A stretch of 64,000 nucleotides of DNA from assembly GCA_946529215.1 (NCBI GenBank), contig CAMMZC010000005.1, positions 59,775 through 123,774 of the forward strand. The letters are read 5' to 3'. The DNA comes from an uncultured Clostridia bacterium. GTDB taxonomy: Bacteria; Bacillota; Clostridia; TANB77; CAG-508. The position numbers and the translations under genes were made by a program. The notes below the pieces were generated by a model. It was not told the origin of the DNA. It ran no database searches and saw only the letters and a program-made list of their open reading frames with translations. Below, in pieces: positions 9,038 to 15,980 of this stretch; positions within the stretch are counted from its first letter, which is position 1, and each line of letters starts with the position of its first letter.

Positions 9038-9451
9038 CTATACCTCCGAATCACAATACTTACATCTATATTGTGCCTTTTTCTTATCTTTAAGAATACA
9101 AATATGTTTTAATCCTCTTTCAACAGATGTTATACATCTAGGATTTTTGCATTTTACAATATCTATTAATTCTTCTTTTAATTCAGGATGAAATTTTTTT
9201 ACTTTTTTATCATTTTCTATAACATTTATAGTTATATTTGGATCTATATAACCAAGTACATCAAAATCAATTTTAACCTTTTGGTCAATTTTTATAATAT
9301 CTTTTTTCCCCATCTTTGTACTTCTTGCATTCATAATCATAGCAACAGAGCAATCTAATTTTTCCAATTGTAAATACTCATATATTTTCATACCATGTCC
9401 TGCACTAATATGATCTATTACATATCCATTTTTTATACTATCAATATTCAT
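9038..9451 (-). CDS. pyrI: Aspartate carbamoyltransferase regulatory chain
   Basis: PyrI binds CTP/ATP and zinc and makes PyrB allosteric. The 137-residue protein shows the nucleotide-binding N-terminal domain and the zinc domain with Cys101, Cys106, Cys130 and Cys133 (KCKNPRC and YRCKYC). The start at 9451 has AAAGGA at about 10 bases; the GTG nine bases earlier overlaps this site. It follows pyrB by 68 bases on the same strand, forming pyrBI. Confidence 0.95.
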   Translation of the reverse strand: MNIDSIKNGYVIDHISAGHGMKIYEYLQLEKLDCSVAMIMNARSTKMGKKDIIKIDQKVKIDFDVLGYIDPNITINVIENDKKVKKFHPELKEELIDIVKCKNPRCITSVERGLKHICILKDKKKAQYRCKYCDSEV

Positions 9452-9519
9452 TTTTTTCACTTTCCTTTATTATTTATTTTCTATTTATTAAAAGATTTTT
9501 TAATTAACAAACCATTATT

Positions 9520-10434
9520 CTATTTTACATTTAATAATTTTAGAATAATTGCCATTCTCATATATTTACCATATTCCGCTTGTCTAAAATAAGCAGCTCT
9601 TGGGTCATTATCAATTTCTGTTGATATTTCATTTACCCTTGGAAGTGGATGCATAATACACAAATCTTTTTTAGCCTTTTCCAATTTTTGTTTATCTAAA
9701 ATATACACGTCTTTAAGTCTTACATATTCTTCTTCATTCAAAAATCTTTCTTTTTGGACCCTTGTCATATATAAAATATCGAGTTTATCTATATTTTCTT
9801 CTAAACTTTCTGTTTCTATATAATCAATGTTTTTCTTATCTAAAACATCTTGTTTTAAATAATCTGGAATTTTAAGCTCATTTGGTGAAATCAAAACAAA
9901 TTTGATATTTTCATACCTAGAAAGAGCAATAATTAGAGAATGTACAGTCCTTCCAAATTTTAAATCACCACATAAACCAACTGTAAAATTATTTAGTCTT
10001 CCTTTTTCTTGGCTTATAGTTAATAAATCTAAAAGAGTTTGTGTTGGATGATTATGACCTCCATCTCCTGCATTAATAATTGGTACATTTGAATTATTTG
10101 CTGCAACAATTGGTGCTCCTTCTTTTGGATGCCTCATTGCAATTATATCTGAATATCCACTTACTACTTTTATTGTATCTGCTAAAGTCTCACCTTTTTG
10201 TGTTGAAGAACTATCTGCTGACGAAAATCCTAAAACTCCTCCTCCAAGGCTTAGCATCGCAGATTCAAAACTCAATCTAGTTCTCGTACTTGGCTCAAAA
10301 AATAATGTAGCAAGTATTTTTCCTTTACACTTTTCTAAATATTTTTCTTTATTAGAAATAATATTTTTTGATACTTCAATTAATTCATCAATTTCTTCTG
10401 TTGAAAAATCTTCAATTCCAATTAAATTTCTCAT
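9520..10434 (-). CDS. pyrB: Aspartate carbamoyltransferase catalytic subunit
   Basis: PyrB condenses carbamoyl phosphate and aspartate in pyrimidine synthesis. The 304-residue protein has the carbamoyl-phosphate loop STRTRLSFE (49-57), the SSSTQKGET loop with Lys80, HPTQTLLD (129-136) and HPLPRV near residue 262. The start has AGGAAAGGAA upstream. The operon pyrBI is preceded by a leader peptide and a terminator, which suggests attenuation. There is no PyrR-binding motif that I can recognise. Confidence 0.97.
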   Translation of the reverse strand: MRNLIGIEDFSTEEIDELIEVSKNIISNKEKYLEKCKGKILATLFFEPSTRTRLSFESAMLSLGGGVLGFSSADSSSTQKGETLADTIKVVSGYSDIIAMRHPKEGAPIVAANNSNVPIINAGDGGHNHPTQTLLDLLTISQEKGRLNNFTVGLCGDLKFGRTVHSLIIALSRYENIKFVLISPNELKIPDYLKQDVLDKKNIDYIETESLEENIDKLDILYMTRVQKERFLNEEEYVRLKDVYILDKQKLEKAKKDLCIMHPLPRVNEISTEIDNDPRAAYFRQAEYGKYMRMAIILKLLNVK

Positions 10435-10543
10435 TTTTTACTCATTTCCTTTCCTACATTTTCTAAAAAATTTCACAATTTTTGCAGTTAAATAGTAATA
10501 GTTGTGTAACCACTTTAGAAGATTTATAGTATTCCTATTAGAT

Positions 10544-10593
10544 AAAATAAAAACTAGGTAATAAATGTATATAAACACTTAAAAAACCTAGTT
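10544..10593 (-). terminator. Intrinsic terminator in the pyrBI leader (attenuator)
   Basis: On the minus strand AACTAGGT (10593-10586) pairs with ACCTAGTT (10559-10552), and an inner stem AAGTGT/ACATTT closes over TTATAT. A T-rich tract follows (10554-10545). The 5' arm and stop codon of the leader peptide lie inside the hairpin, and pyrB starts 110 bases later. Confidence 0.85.
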
Positions 10594-10640
10594 CTCTCGT
10601 TTTTTATTAAATTAATTTTATTGATATTTGCTGTTTTCAT
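10554..10640 (-). CDS. Leader peptide of the pyrBI operon (28 codons)
   Basis: The frame starts with ATG at 10640, preceded by AAGGAGGG at 6 bases, one of the strongest ribosome sites in the window. It encodes 28 residues (beginning MKTANINKIN, ending CLYTFIT) and stops with TAG inside the 3' arm of the terminator stem. It lies between a consensus promoter and pyrB. The arrangement resembles the pyrL leader of enteric bacteria, where UTP levels set the RNA polymerase-ribosome distance and so termination. The function here is inferred from the layout, not from similarity. Confidence 0.75.
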   Translation of the reverse strand: MKTANINKINLIKNERTRFFKCLYTFIT

Positions 10641-10667
10641 CACAAACCCTCCTTAATAATTTTTTTA

Positions 10668-10696
10668 ATTATATTATTAAAAAGGTGGTTTGTCAA
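10668..10696 (-). promoter_or_regulatory. Consensus SigA promoter of the pyrBI leader
   Basis: TTGACA (10696-10691), 17 bp and TATAAT (10673-10668) form a perfect promoter about 28 bases before the leader-peptide start codon. A tandem Spo0A-like pair, TTGTCGAA (10744-10737) and ATGTCAAA (10734-10727), lies about 30 bases upstream. Confidence 0.9.
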
Positions 10697-10808
10697 CAAC
10701 TAATTTTCCAACTTTTCATCGCAAAATTTGACATTATTCGACAAACATATGGTGCAATTATTTTAATGTTGTGACCCTTTACATAATCTTTTTATAGTAA
10801 ACTTTCCA

Positions 10809-10832
10809 TTCTTCAAGTTAGTTACTTAAAGA
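10809..10832 (+). repeat. Left 24-bp inverted repeat of a candidate invertible segment
   Basis: This 24-bp sequence matches the reverse complement of 11000-11023 at 23 of 24 positions. Each copy is itself nearly palindromic, with half-sites CTTYAAGT and ACTTAAAG around a five-base centre, as expected of a site-specific recombinase target. Between the copies are 167 bp holding a promoter. Confidence 0.7.
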
Positions 10833-10954
10833 AAAAACAAAAATAGGGGAAACGTACTATTCATAATTATTAGGGACATTTTTTGAATCTTTAAAATATG
10901 CAATTTTATATAAAAATATTAAAAAAATTTTTGAAATTTTTTTACTTAAAAGTA

Positions 10955-10983
10955 TTGATAAATTTATACTTTATTGCTATACT
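10955..10983 (+). promoter_or_regulatory. Promoter of the prepilin-FGE gene inside the candidate invertible segment
   Basis: TTGATA (10955-10960), 17 bp and TATACT (10978-10983) face the downstream gene. The predicted start is near 10990, so the right inverted repeat would be in the 5' leader of the mRNA. Confidence 0.7.
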
Positions 10984-10999
10984 ATTTATATAAAATACG

Positions 11000-11023
11000 T
11001 CTTTAAGTAACTAACTTAAAGAA
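11000..11023 (-). repeat. Right 24-bp inverted repeat of a candidate invertible segment
   Basis: This is the inverted partner of 10809-10832. It can also fold as a hairpin in the transcript, CTTTAAGT (11001-11008) with ACTTAAAG (11014-11021). Confidence 0.7.
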
Positions 11024-11048
11024 ATCGAGGAAGAAGGTGAAAATACCG

Positions 11049-12383
11049 ATGAAAAAAGGAAAAACAAGCAATTCTTCAGGAATAACATTAATTGCTTTAG
11101 TAATTACACTGATTGTTCTTTTAATCCTCGCTGGAATTAGTATTTCAATGCTTTCAGGTAATAATAGCATTTTACAAAAAGCAACAGATGTAAAAACTCT
11201 AACAGGAGTTGGACAGGAAAAAGAAACTATAGCTCTTGCATATAATTCAGCACTAGCAAAAAAAGTAAGCAATGGCAACTCAAGTGCGATTACAGATAGT
11301 GAATTAAATGATGAACTAGATAGTAATGAAGCTACTGCCTCTGGCAGTCCTATAATTGTTGTAACATTTACTAAAAGCGGAAATTCTTATGAAATAGATT
11401 CTAATGGAATTATAAAACCAAGTACTCCAAAAGATCCAAATAAAACACTAAAAGTAGCAGAACATAAAAATGAAAAATTTAGTACAAATACAGAATTAGA
11501 AGATAACTATAAAAATAAAATAACAGTGCCAGCAGGATTTAAAATAGTAGAAGGAACAAATGTAACAGAAGGAATAGTAATAGAAGATGTAGATGCAAAT
11601 GGAGCAAATAGTAGTACAACAGGAAGTAAGTTTGTGTGGATACCAGTAGGAGATATTTATACAGACTCAAATGGTTCTAAAACTAATATAGAATTATGTA
11701 GATGTGGATTTAATGCAAGTGGAGAAAAAGTAACAGTAGAAGAAGGATGGGAGTATCAATTAACAGTAATGCAAAATGCAGGATATCCTGCCGAAATTAT
11801 TGATGAATTTAAAAATTATACATTTACAGAAGATTCAGATTTTAGAACTGGTAGTGTATCTGAAAATGCAACAGCGAAAAATTTAAATGATTTTAAAACA
11901 AAAGCAAGTAAAGGATATTATATAGGAAGATATGAAGCAAGAAAAGATAGTAATGGAAATGTAACAGAAAAAGAGGGAGATAGTGTATATGATGGTGCAA
12001 CTCAGTTAGAAGCATCAAGTATAGCAAGAGATATGTATTCAAGTACTGAATTTACAAGTGATTTAATGAATAGTTATGCATGGGATACAGCAATATTATT
12101 TTTACAAGCATTTGATGATAGAGCAGACAAAAGTACAAAATATTCATTACAAACAAGTTTAAATAATGAATTATCAGCAATTGGAACAACAACAGACAAA
12201 ATATGTAACATATATGATATGGCAGGTAACTATGCTGAATGGACGACAGAAACTTTTAGCTATTCTGACTGTCCGTACGTAGCTCGCGGAGGCTCTTTCA
12301 ACAGCAGCTTTTACACTAGTAGTCGTAGCTTCGGCTACACTGACGACGACAGTTTTTTTCGCCCTATACTTTATGTAAAATGA
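11049..12383 (+). CDS. Prepilin-like protein with C-terminal FGE/C-type-lectin domain, candidate hypervariable surface protein
   Basis: The start is a short basic leader followed by a prepilin-like hydrophobic segment, GITLIALVITLIVLLILA, which lacks the usual Glu at position 5. A Ser/Thr/Asn-rich stalk follows. The C-terminal half resembles the formylglycine-generating-enzyme fold: KFVWIPVGD, GYYIGRYEAR, DMAGNYAEWT and the terminal RGGSF...FRPILYVK. This fold is the usual scaffold of diversity-generating retroelement targets. The final codons differ sharply from the rest of the gene (see 12258-12375). ATG at 11049 has AAGGTG upstream; GTG at 11037 with GAGG is an alternative. No catalytic role is claimed; surface binding is inferred. 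Confidence 0.8.
   Translation: MKKGKTSNSSGITLIALVITLIVLLILAGISISMLSGNNSILQKATDVKTLTGVGQEKETIALAYNSALAKKVSNGNSSAITDSELNDELDSNEATASGSPIIVVTFTKSGNSYEIDSNGIIKPSTPKDPNKTLKVAEHKNEKFSTNTELEDNYKNKITVPAGFKIVEGTNVTEGIVIEDVDANGANSSTTGSKFVWIPVGDIYTDSNGSKTNIELCRCGFNASGEKVTVEEGWEYQLTVMQNAGYPAEIIDEFKNYTFTEDSDFRTGSVSENATAKNLNDFKTKASKGYYIGRYEARKDSNGNVTEKEGDSVYDGATQLEASSIARDMYSSTEFTSDLMNSYAWDTAILFLQAFDDRADKSTKYSLQTSLNNELSAIGTTTDKICNIYDMAGNYAEWTTETFSYSDCPYVARGGSFNSSFYTSSRSFGYTDDDSFFRPILYVK
12258..12375 (+). other. Candidate variable region (VR) of a diversity-generating retroelement target
   Basis: In this stretch codons switch from the AT-rich host pattern to runs of NNC and NNT codons: CGC, GGC, TTC, AAC, AGC, TAC, GAC, TCT and CGT. 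Upstream the gene prefers AAT, AGT, TAT and GAT. Asn/Ser/Tyr/Asp/Phe/Gly residues sit at the expected ligand-facing end of the C-type-lectin domain. This is the signature left by adenine-specific mutagenesis of AAC/AAT codons in a template repeat. No template repeat or reverse transcriptase is visible in the window. Confidence 0.6.
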
Positions 12384-12494
12384 ATTCTTAGAGAGATACA
12401 TACTATCTATCTAAATTCAACTTTTTCCTCCATCTTCTCGAGTTTATCAAGATCTTGTCAAAAATAATCTCTAATTCACATACTTTTTCTTATA

Positions 12495-12947
12495 TTATTT
12501 CTCATTATAAATCTTCTGCAAAAGCGCTTCTTCCAAAGTTTTCGAGAAATTTATTCTTAGATTTTCTGCTTTTGAATTTATCCACTTTGGAATATTTACA
12601 GTCTTCTTCACTAATTCCTTTCCCCATTTTTCAGCATATATACTAATATCTACTACAATGTAAGTTTTAAATTTAGATTTATAATCCCAATTTTCTATAT
12701 CTAAGCTTTTTTCATAATCTTCAAGAGATACATCTTCAATTTTACTAGCTGTAGGTATTTTATTTTTTTCTTCCATTTCATCTAATACCAAACCTGCAAT
12801 TAATTCTTCAGCCATATTCATTGCTTCCTCTAAATTACTTCCACAAGTCGCAGCACTAACGTTTAATTCTTTTTCCAAATCTGGTACAAAAACTGAATAA
12901 CTTCCATTACTTTCTTCATAAAATAAAACTGGATATATAACTTTCAT
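12495..12947 (-). CDS. hicB: HicB-family antitoxin
   Basis: HicB neutralises HicA and represses their promoter. The 150-residue protein has the partially degraded RNase-H-like N-terminal HicB fold (YPVLFYEESNGSYSVFVPDL, then CGSNLEEAMNMAEELI). A C-terminal segment (VDISIYAEKWGKELVKKTVNIPKWI) is consistent with a DNA-binding domain. AGGAGG overlaps the hicA stop region, 9 bases of spacing separate the genes, and translation is probably coupled. The pair lies between the candidate hypervariable protein and an unknown gene, so it is part of an accessory patch. Confidence 0.9.
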   Translation of the reverse strand: MKVIYPVLFYEESNGSYSVFVPDLEKELNVSAATCGSNLEEAMNMAEELIAGLVLDEMEEKNKIPTASKIEDVSLEDYEKSLDIENWDYKSKFKTYIVVDISIYAEKWGKELVKKTVNIPKWINSKAENLRINFSKTLEEALLQKIYNEK

Positions 12948-12956
12948 ACTAACCTC

Positions 12957-13139
12957 CTATTTTATACCTGCCTTTTTTAAAATACTATTAAGCGTTCCTT
13001 TCGGAATGTCTCCTTTATGGTTTGGTACTGGTATACTACCTTTTTTCTCACTATGCCTATAGATATAATGAGAGCCATTTGTATGATGATGATACCAACC
13101 ATTATTAGTTAAAATTTTTTCTACTTCTCTAAATGTCAC
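12957..13139 (-). CDS. hicA: HicA-family mRNA interferase toxin
   Basis: HicA is a small dsRBD-fold RNase that cleaves mRNA. The 60-residue product reads TFREVEKILTNNGWYHHHTNGSHYIY, with the catalytic His in GSHYIY, and ends in GTLNSILKKAG, a complete family pattern. GTG at 13139 is the start because GGAGGAG lies 7 bases upstream; longer frames would extend into the promoter. It is transcribed before hicB, the common hicAB order. Confidence 0.92.
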   Translation of the reverse strand: MTFREVEKILTNNGWYHHHTNGSHYIYRHSEKKGSIPVPNHKGDIPKGTLNSILKKAGIK

Positions 13140-13152
13140 AATCTCTCCTCCT

Positions 13153-13181
13153 ATTATACTACGTATGCTACGTATTGTCAA
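13153..13181 (-). promoter_or_regulatory. Consensus promoter and operator of hicAB
   Basis: TTGACA (13181-13176), 17 bp and TATAAT (13158-13153) form a perfect promoter. Its spacer holds two TACGTA palindromes three bases apart, a likely HicB operator that would block polymerase. The predicted start falls inside the ribosome-binding site, so the leader is extremely short. Confidence 0.8.
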
Positions 13182-13182
13182 C

Positions 13183-13725
13183 TCAGATTTTCTTCGTATT
13201 CAAAACATTCTCATATTTTTGAGACAATTCAGAAATATCAACAGCAGAATCTCCAATATGAAAACATTCTACTATTTCTACATTTTTTCTGATAGCTCTA
13301 TTTATTTTACTTTTAACATTTTTAATGTAATCAAAACTTCCATTCACTATAACAATCGTATTTTTTTCTTCAATCTCCAAATTCGTTTCTTCTTTTTTAT
13401 CTTCTAATTCTTCTAAATCTGTATCACCTTTTTCCCCTTTTAATACTTCAATTTCAGCATTTTTCAAAAATTCGTTTAACCCCTCAAATTTTGTTTCCTC
13501 TGTCTTTTTCCAATTTAAACTTCTTATTTTTTCCTTATCATTTTCACTCAAATTTACTTTATTTAATAGAACATTTATGCTTTCTTCTAAACTATTTTCT
13601 GTAAAAACTATTATTTTATTTTTATCTATTCTTTCTTTTATGTAAGGTAATAAAATCATTTCTAAGTGATAATTGCTTGCGCAAAATAGACAGGTTTTTT
13701 CTGTATATTGTTCTTCCGTAATCAT
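13183..13725 (-). CDS. Hypothetical protein, possibly MEDS-like
   Basis: The 180-residue product begins with CLFCASNYHLEMILLPYIKE and later has KIIVFTENS and IVIVNGSFDYIKNV. This pattern of alternating strands and helices is reminiscent of the MEDS sensory domain, but I cannot confirm it. A Glu/Lys-rich insert (residues about 85-118) splits the fold. The gene ends two bases before the hicA -35 box, so hicAB may have been inserted against its 3' end. It has its own promoter with an upstream Spo0A-type box. Confidence 0.75.
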   Translation of the reverse strand: MITEEQYTEKTCLFCASNYHLEMILLPYIKERIDKNKIIVFTENSLEESINVLLNKVNLSENDKEKIRSLNWKKTEETKFEGLNEFLKNAEIEVLKGEKGDTDLEELEDKKEETNLEIEEKNTIVIVNGSFDYIKNVKSKINRAIRKNVEIVECFHIGDSAVDISELSQKYENVLNTKKI

Positions 13726-13761
13726 TTGAACATCATTCCTTTCTCATTTGCTTACTGGTAA

Positions 13762-13828
13762 ATTTTACCATTTTATTTTAAATATGTCAATAATATTTCA
13801 AACAAAATTTGTAATTTTTTTTCGACAA
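13762..13828 (-). promoter_or_regulatory. Promoter with upstream Spo0A-type box
   Basis: TTGACA (13790-13785), 17 bp and TAAAAT (13767-13762) precede the unknown gene at 13183-13725. TTGTCGAA (13828-13821) lies about 30 bases upstream of the -35 element. Confidence 0.6.
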
Positions 13829-13858
13829 TTTCCTAAATTAGTTATTTACGTAAGCTTT

Positions 13859-13887
13859 GTATAATTATTTTATTTTTGGAAATAATT
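13859..13887 (+). promoter_or_regulatory. Possible forespore (SigF/SigG-type) promoter of spoIIR
   Basis: GTATA (13859-13863), 14 bp and GGAAATAATT (13878-13887) resemble the SigF consensus. The spacer is one base short of the usual 15-16. In Bacillus spoIIR is SigF-dependent, which supports the reading. Confidence 0.4.
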
Positions 13888-13934
13888 TATATAAAAGTTT
13901 AAAATTGAAAAATAAATTGGAGGAAAATTTATCT

Positions 13935-14579
13935 ATGAAAAAATTAAAAATTATTATTACCCTTACTTTTCTTTTTGCAATATTTGTATTTACATGTGCA
14001 TACTCATATGTTTCAGCAATTTCAGATAATTTATATAATAGTATCTTTAGACTACATGTAATTGCAAACAGTGACTCAGAAGAAGATCAAAATTTGAAAT
14101 ATATAGTAAGAGATAATTTAATAAATTATATGAATGATAACTGCAAAAATTTATCATCAAAAAATGAAATTATTCAATATGCACAAAGCCACATTGAACA
14201 AATTAAGCAGATTGCAGAAAATACAATAAAAGAAAATGGCTTTAGTTACCCTGTTCAAATTGAAATTGGAAGTTTTGATTTTCCAACAAAGCAGTATGGT
14301 GATATTTCATTCCCTGCAGGTTTTTATGATGCTTTAAGAGTAAAAATTGGTGAAAGTTCTGGTAAAAATTGGTGGTGTGTAATGTTTCCTCCTTTATGTT
14401 TTGTAGATACAACTACAGGAATTGTGCCTGATTCTTCAAAAGAAGAATTAAAAGAAAATCTTTCAGATGAAAATTATATGATAGTTTCCGAATCAGATAA
14501 TTCTAGCGTTGCATTTAAATTTAAAATTGTAGAATTATTTGAAAAAGCAGGAATTGTTACAGCTAAAAATTTACATTGA
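13935..14579 (+). CDS. spoIIR: Stage II sporulation protein R
   Basis: SpoIIR is secreted from the forespore and triggers processing of pro-SigE in the mother cell. The 214-residue protein has an N-terminal signal/transmembrane segment (residues about 3-25). The family core follows: FRLHVIANSDSEEDQNLKY, then GKNWWCVMFPPLC near residue 150. The start at 13935 has GGAGGAAAA upstream. Its presence is strong evidence for endospore formation. It is followed by murA on the same strand, which has its own promoter. Confidence 0.95.
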   Translation: MKKLKIIITLTFLFAIFVFTCAYSYVSAISDNLYNSIFRLHVIANSDSEEDQNLKYIVRDNLINYMNDNCKNLSSKNEIIQYAQSHIEQIKQIAENTIKENGFSYPVQIEIGSFDFPTKQYGDISFPAGFYDALRVKIGESSGKNWWCVMFPPLCFVDTTTGIVPDSSKEELKENLSDENYMIVSESDNSSVAFKFKIVELFEKAGIVTAKNLH

Positions 14580-14640
14580 TTTTATCCATATCCACATTAC
14601 ATTACAAATAATTTATATATTATCTTTTTTCAAAAAGTTC

Positions 14641-14669
14641 TTGTAAATATGTAAATTTTGTGATATAGT
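14641..14669 (+). promoter_or_regulatory. Promoter of murA
   Basis: TTGTAA (14641-14646), 17 bp and TATAGT (14664-14669), with TGTGA just before the -10. Confidence 0.65.
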
Positions 14670-14710
14670 TGAAATATTAGAATGCAAAATTATAAATGGG
14701 GGTAATGTAT

Positions 14711-15970
14711 TTGGAAAAATTAGTCATAACAGGAGGAACTCCTTTAAAAGGAGAAGTAACAATAAGTGGTGCAAAAAACGCAGCTGTAGCAATTTTACCT
14801 GCTACACTTTTAATAAATGGAATTTGTAAAATTAATAACTTACCTAATATAAGTGATGTACAAATATATTGTGAAATATTAGAATCATTAGGTGCAAAAA
14901 TAACGTGGAATTCTATAAATGAAATAACAATAGATACCAGAAATATAACAACTACAGAAGCTCCTTTAGATTTAACAAGTAAATTTAGAGCATCTTACTA
15001 TATAATAGGTGCTATGCTTGGAAGAAAAGGTTCTGTAACTGTTGGTATGCCTGGAGGTTGCAAACTTGGTGCAAGACCTATAGATCAACATATAAAAGGT
15101 TTTGAGGCACTAGGTGCTGAAATAGAAACTACTCAAGGCAAAATAGTTGCAAATGCAAAAAAACTTGTAGGTAACTCAATTTATATGGATATCACATCTG
15201 TAGGTGCAACAATAAATATAATGCTTGCAGCTGTTCTAGCAAAAGGAACAACTATAATAGATAATGCTGCAAAAGAACCTCATATAGTTGATGTAGCAAA
15301 CTTTTTGAACACAATGGGCGCAGATATTAGAGGTGCGGGAACAGATACAATAAAAATAATTGGTAAAAAAGCACTTACAGGTAATGCTACATATTCTGTT
15401 GTACCAGATCAAATAGAAGCTGGTACATTTATGGTTGCAGCAGTTGCCTCTAAAGGTGATATTATTTTAAAAAATTGTATAACAAAACATCTAGAGTGTA
15501 TTACAGCAAAAATTCTCGAAGTTGGTGGTCAAATTGAAGATTATGGAGATAGTATTAGGGTTTATTGTACGAAAAGACCTACAAAAGCTAATATTAAAAC
15601 TCTTCCATACCCAGGATTTCCAACAGATATGCAATCACAAATGGGAGTTTTGCTATCAATTGCTGAAGGAACAAGTGTCATAACAGAAAGTATTTGGGAA
15701 TCAAGATTCCAATATACAGATGAACTTAAAAAAATGGGAGCAAATATTATTGCAAATGGAAAAACTGCAGTATTTGAAGGTGTCGAAGAACTTGTAGGTT
15801 CTCCAGTTTATGCTCCAGATTTACGTGCAGCAGCAGCATTAGTTGTAGCAGGTATAATTGCAAATGGAAAAACAGAAATATACAATTTAGAATATTTAGA
15901 CAGAGGATACGAAAACTTAGAAGAAAAATTCCGTAACCTTGGAGCTAAAATAGAAAGGGTAACAGAATAA
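14711..15970 (+). CDS. murA: UDP-N-acetylglucosamine 1-carboxyvinyltransferase
   Basis: MurA transfers enolpyruvate from PEP to UDP-GlcNAc, the first committed step of peptidoglycan synthesis. It has 420 residues from the preferred start. The catalytic Cys is 117 in PGGCKLGARPIDQH, so it is the fosfomycin-sensitive type. The inverse alpha-beta barrel repeats are intact (SGAKNAA at 20-26, FPTDMQSQ later). TTG at 14711 is favoured because GGGGG lies 8 bases upstream; ATG at 14705 and 14696 are alternatives with poor spacing. walJ follows 10 bases after the stop. Confidence 0.96.
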   Translation: MEKLVITGGTPLKGEVTISGAKNAAVAILPATLLINGICKINNLPNISDVQIYCEILESLGAKITWNSINEITIDTRNITTTEAPLDLTSKFRASYYIIGAMLGRKGSVTVGMPGGCKLGARPIDQHIKGFEALGAEIETTQGKIVANAKKLVGNSIYMDITSVGATINIMLAAVLAKGTTIIDNAAKEPHIVDVANFLNTMGADIRGAGTDTIKIIGKKALTGNATYSVVPDQIEAGTFMVAAVASKGDIILKNCITKHLECITAKILEVGGQIEDYGDSIRVYCTKRPTKANIKTLPYPGFPTDMQSQMGVLLSIAEGTSVITESIWESRFQYTDELKKMGANIIANGKTAVFEGVEELVGSPVYAPDLRAAAALVVAGIIANGKTEIYNLEYLDRGYENLEEKFRNLGAKIERVTE

Positions 15971-15980
15971 GGATAAAAAT

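Noticed and set aside
11049..12383. Active formylglycine-generating enzyme or sulfatase modifier
   Set aside because: The similarity is to the fold; I see no full set of catalytic residues, and the prepilin N terminus and variable end suggest a binding role.
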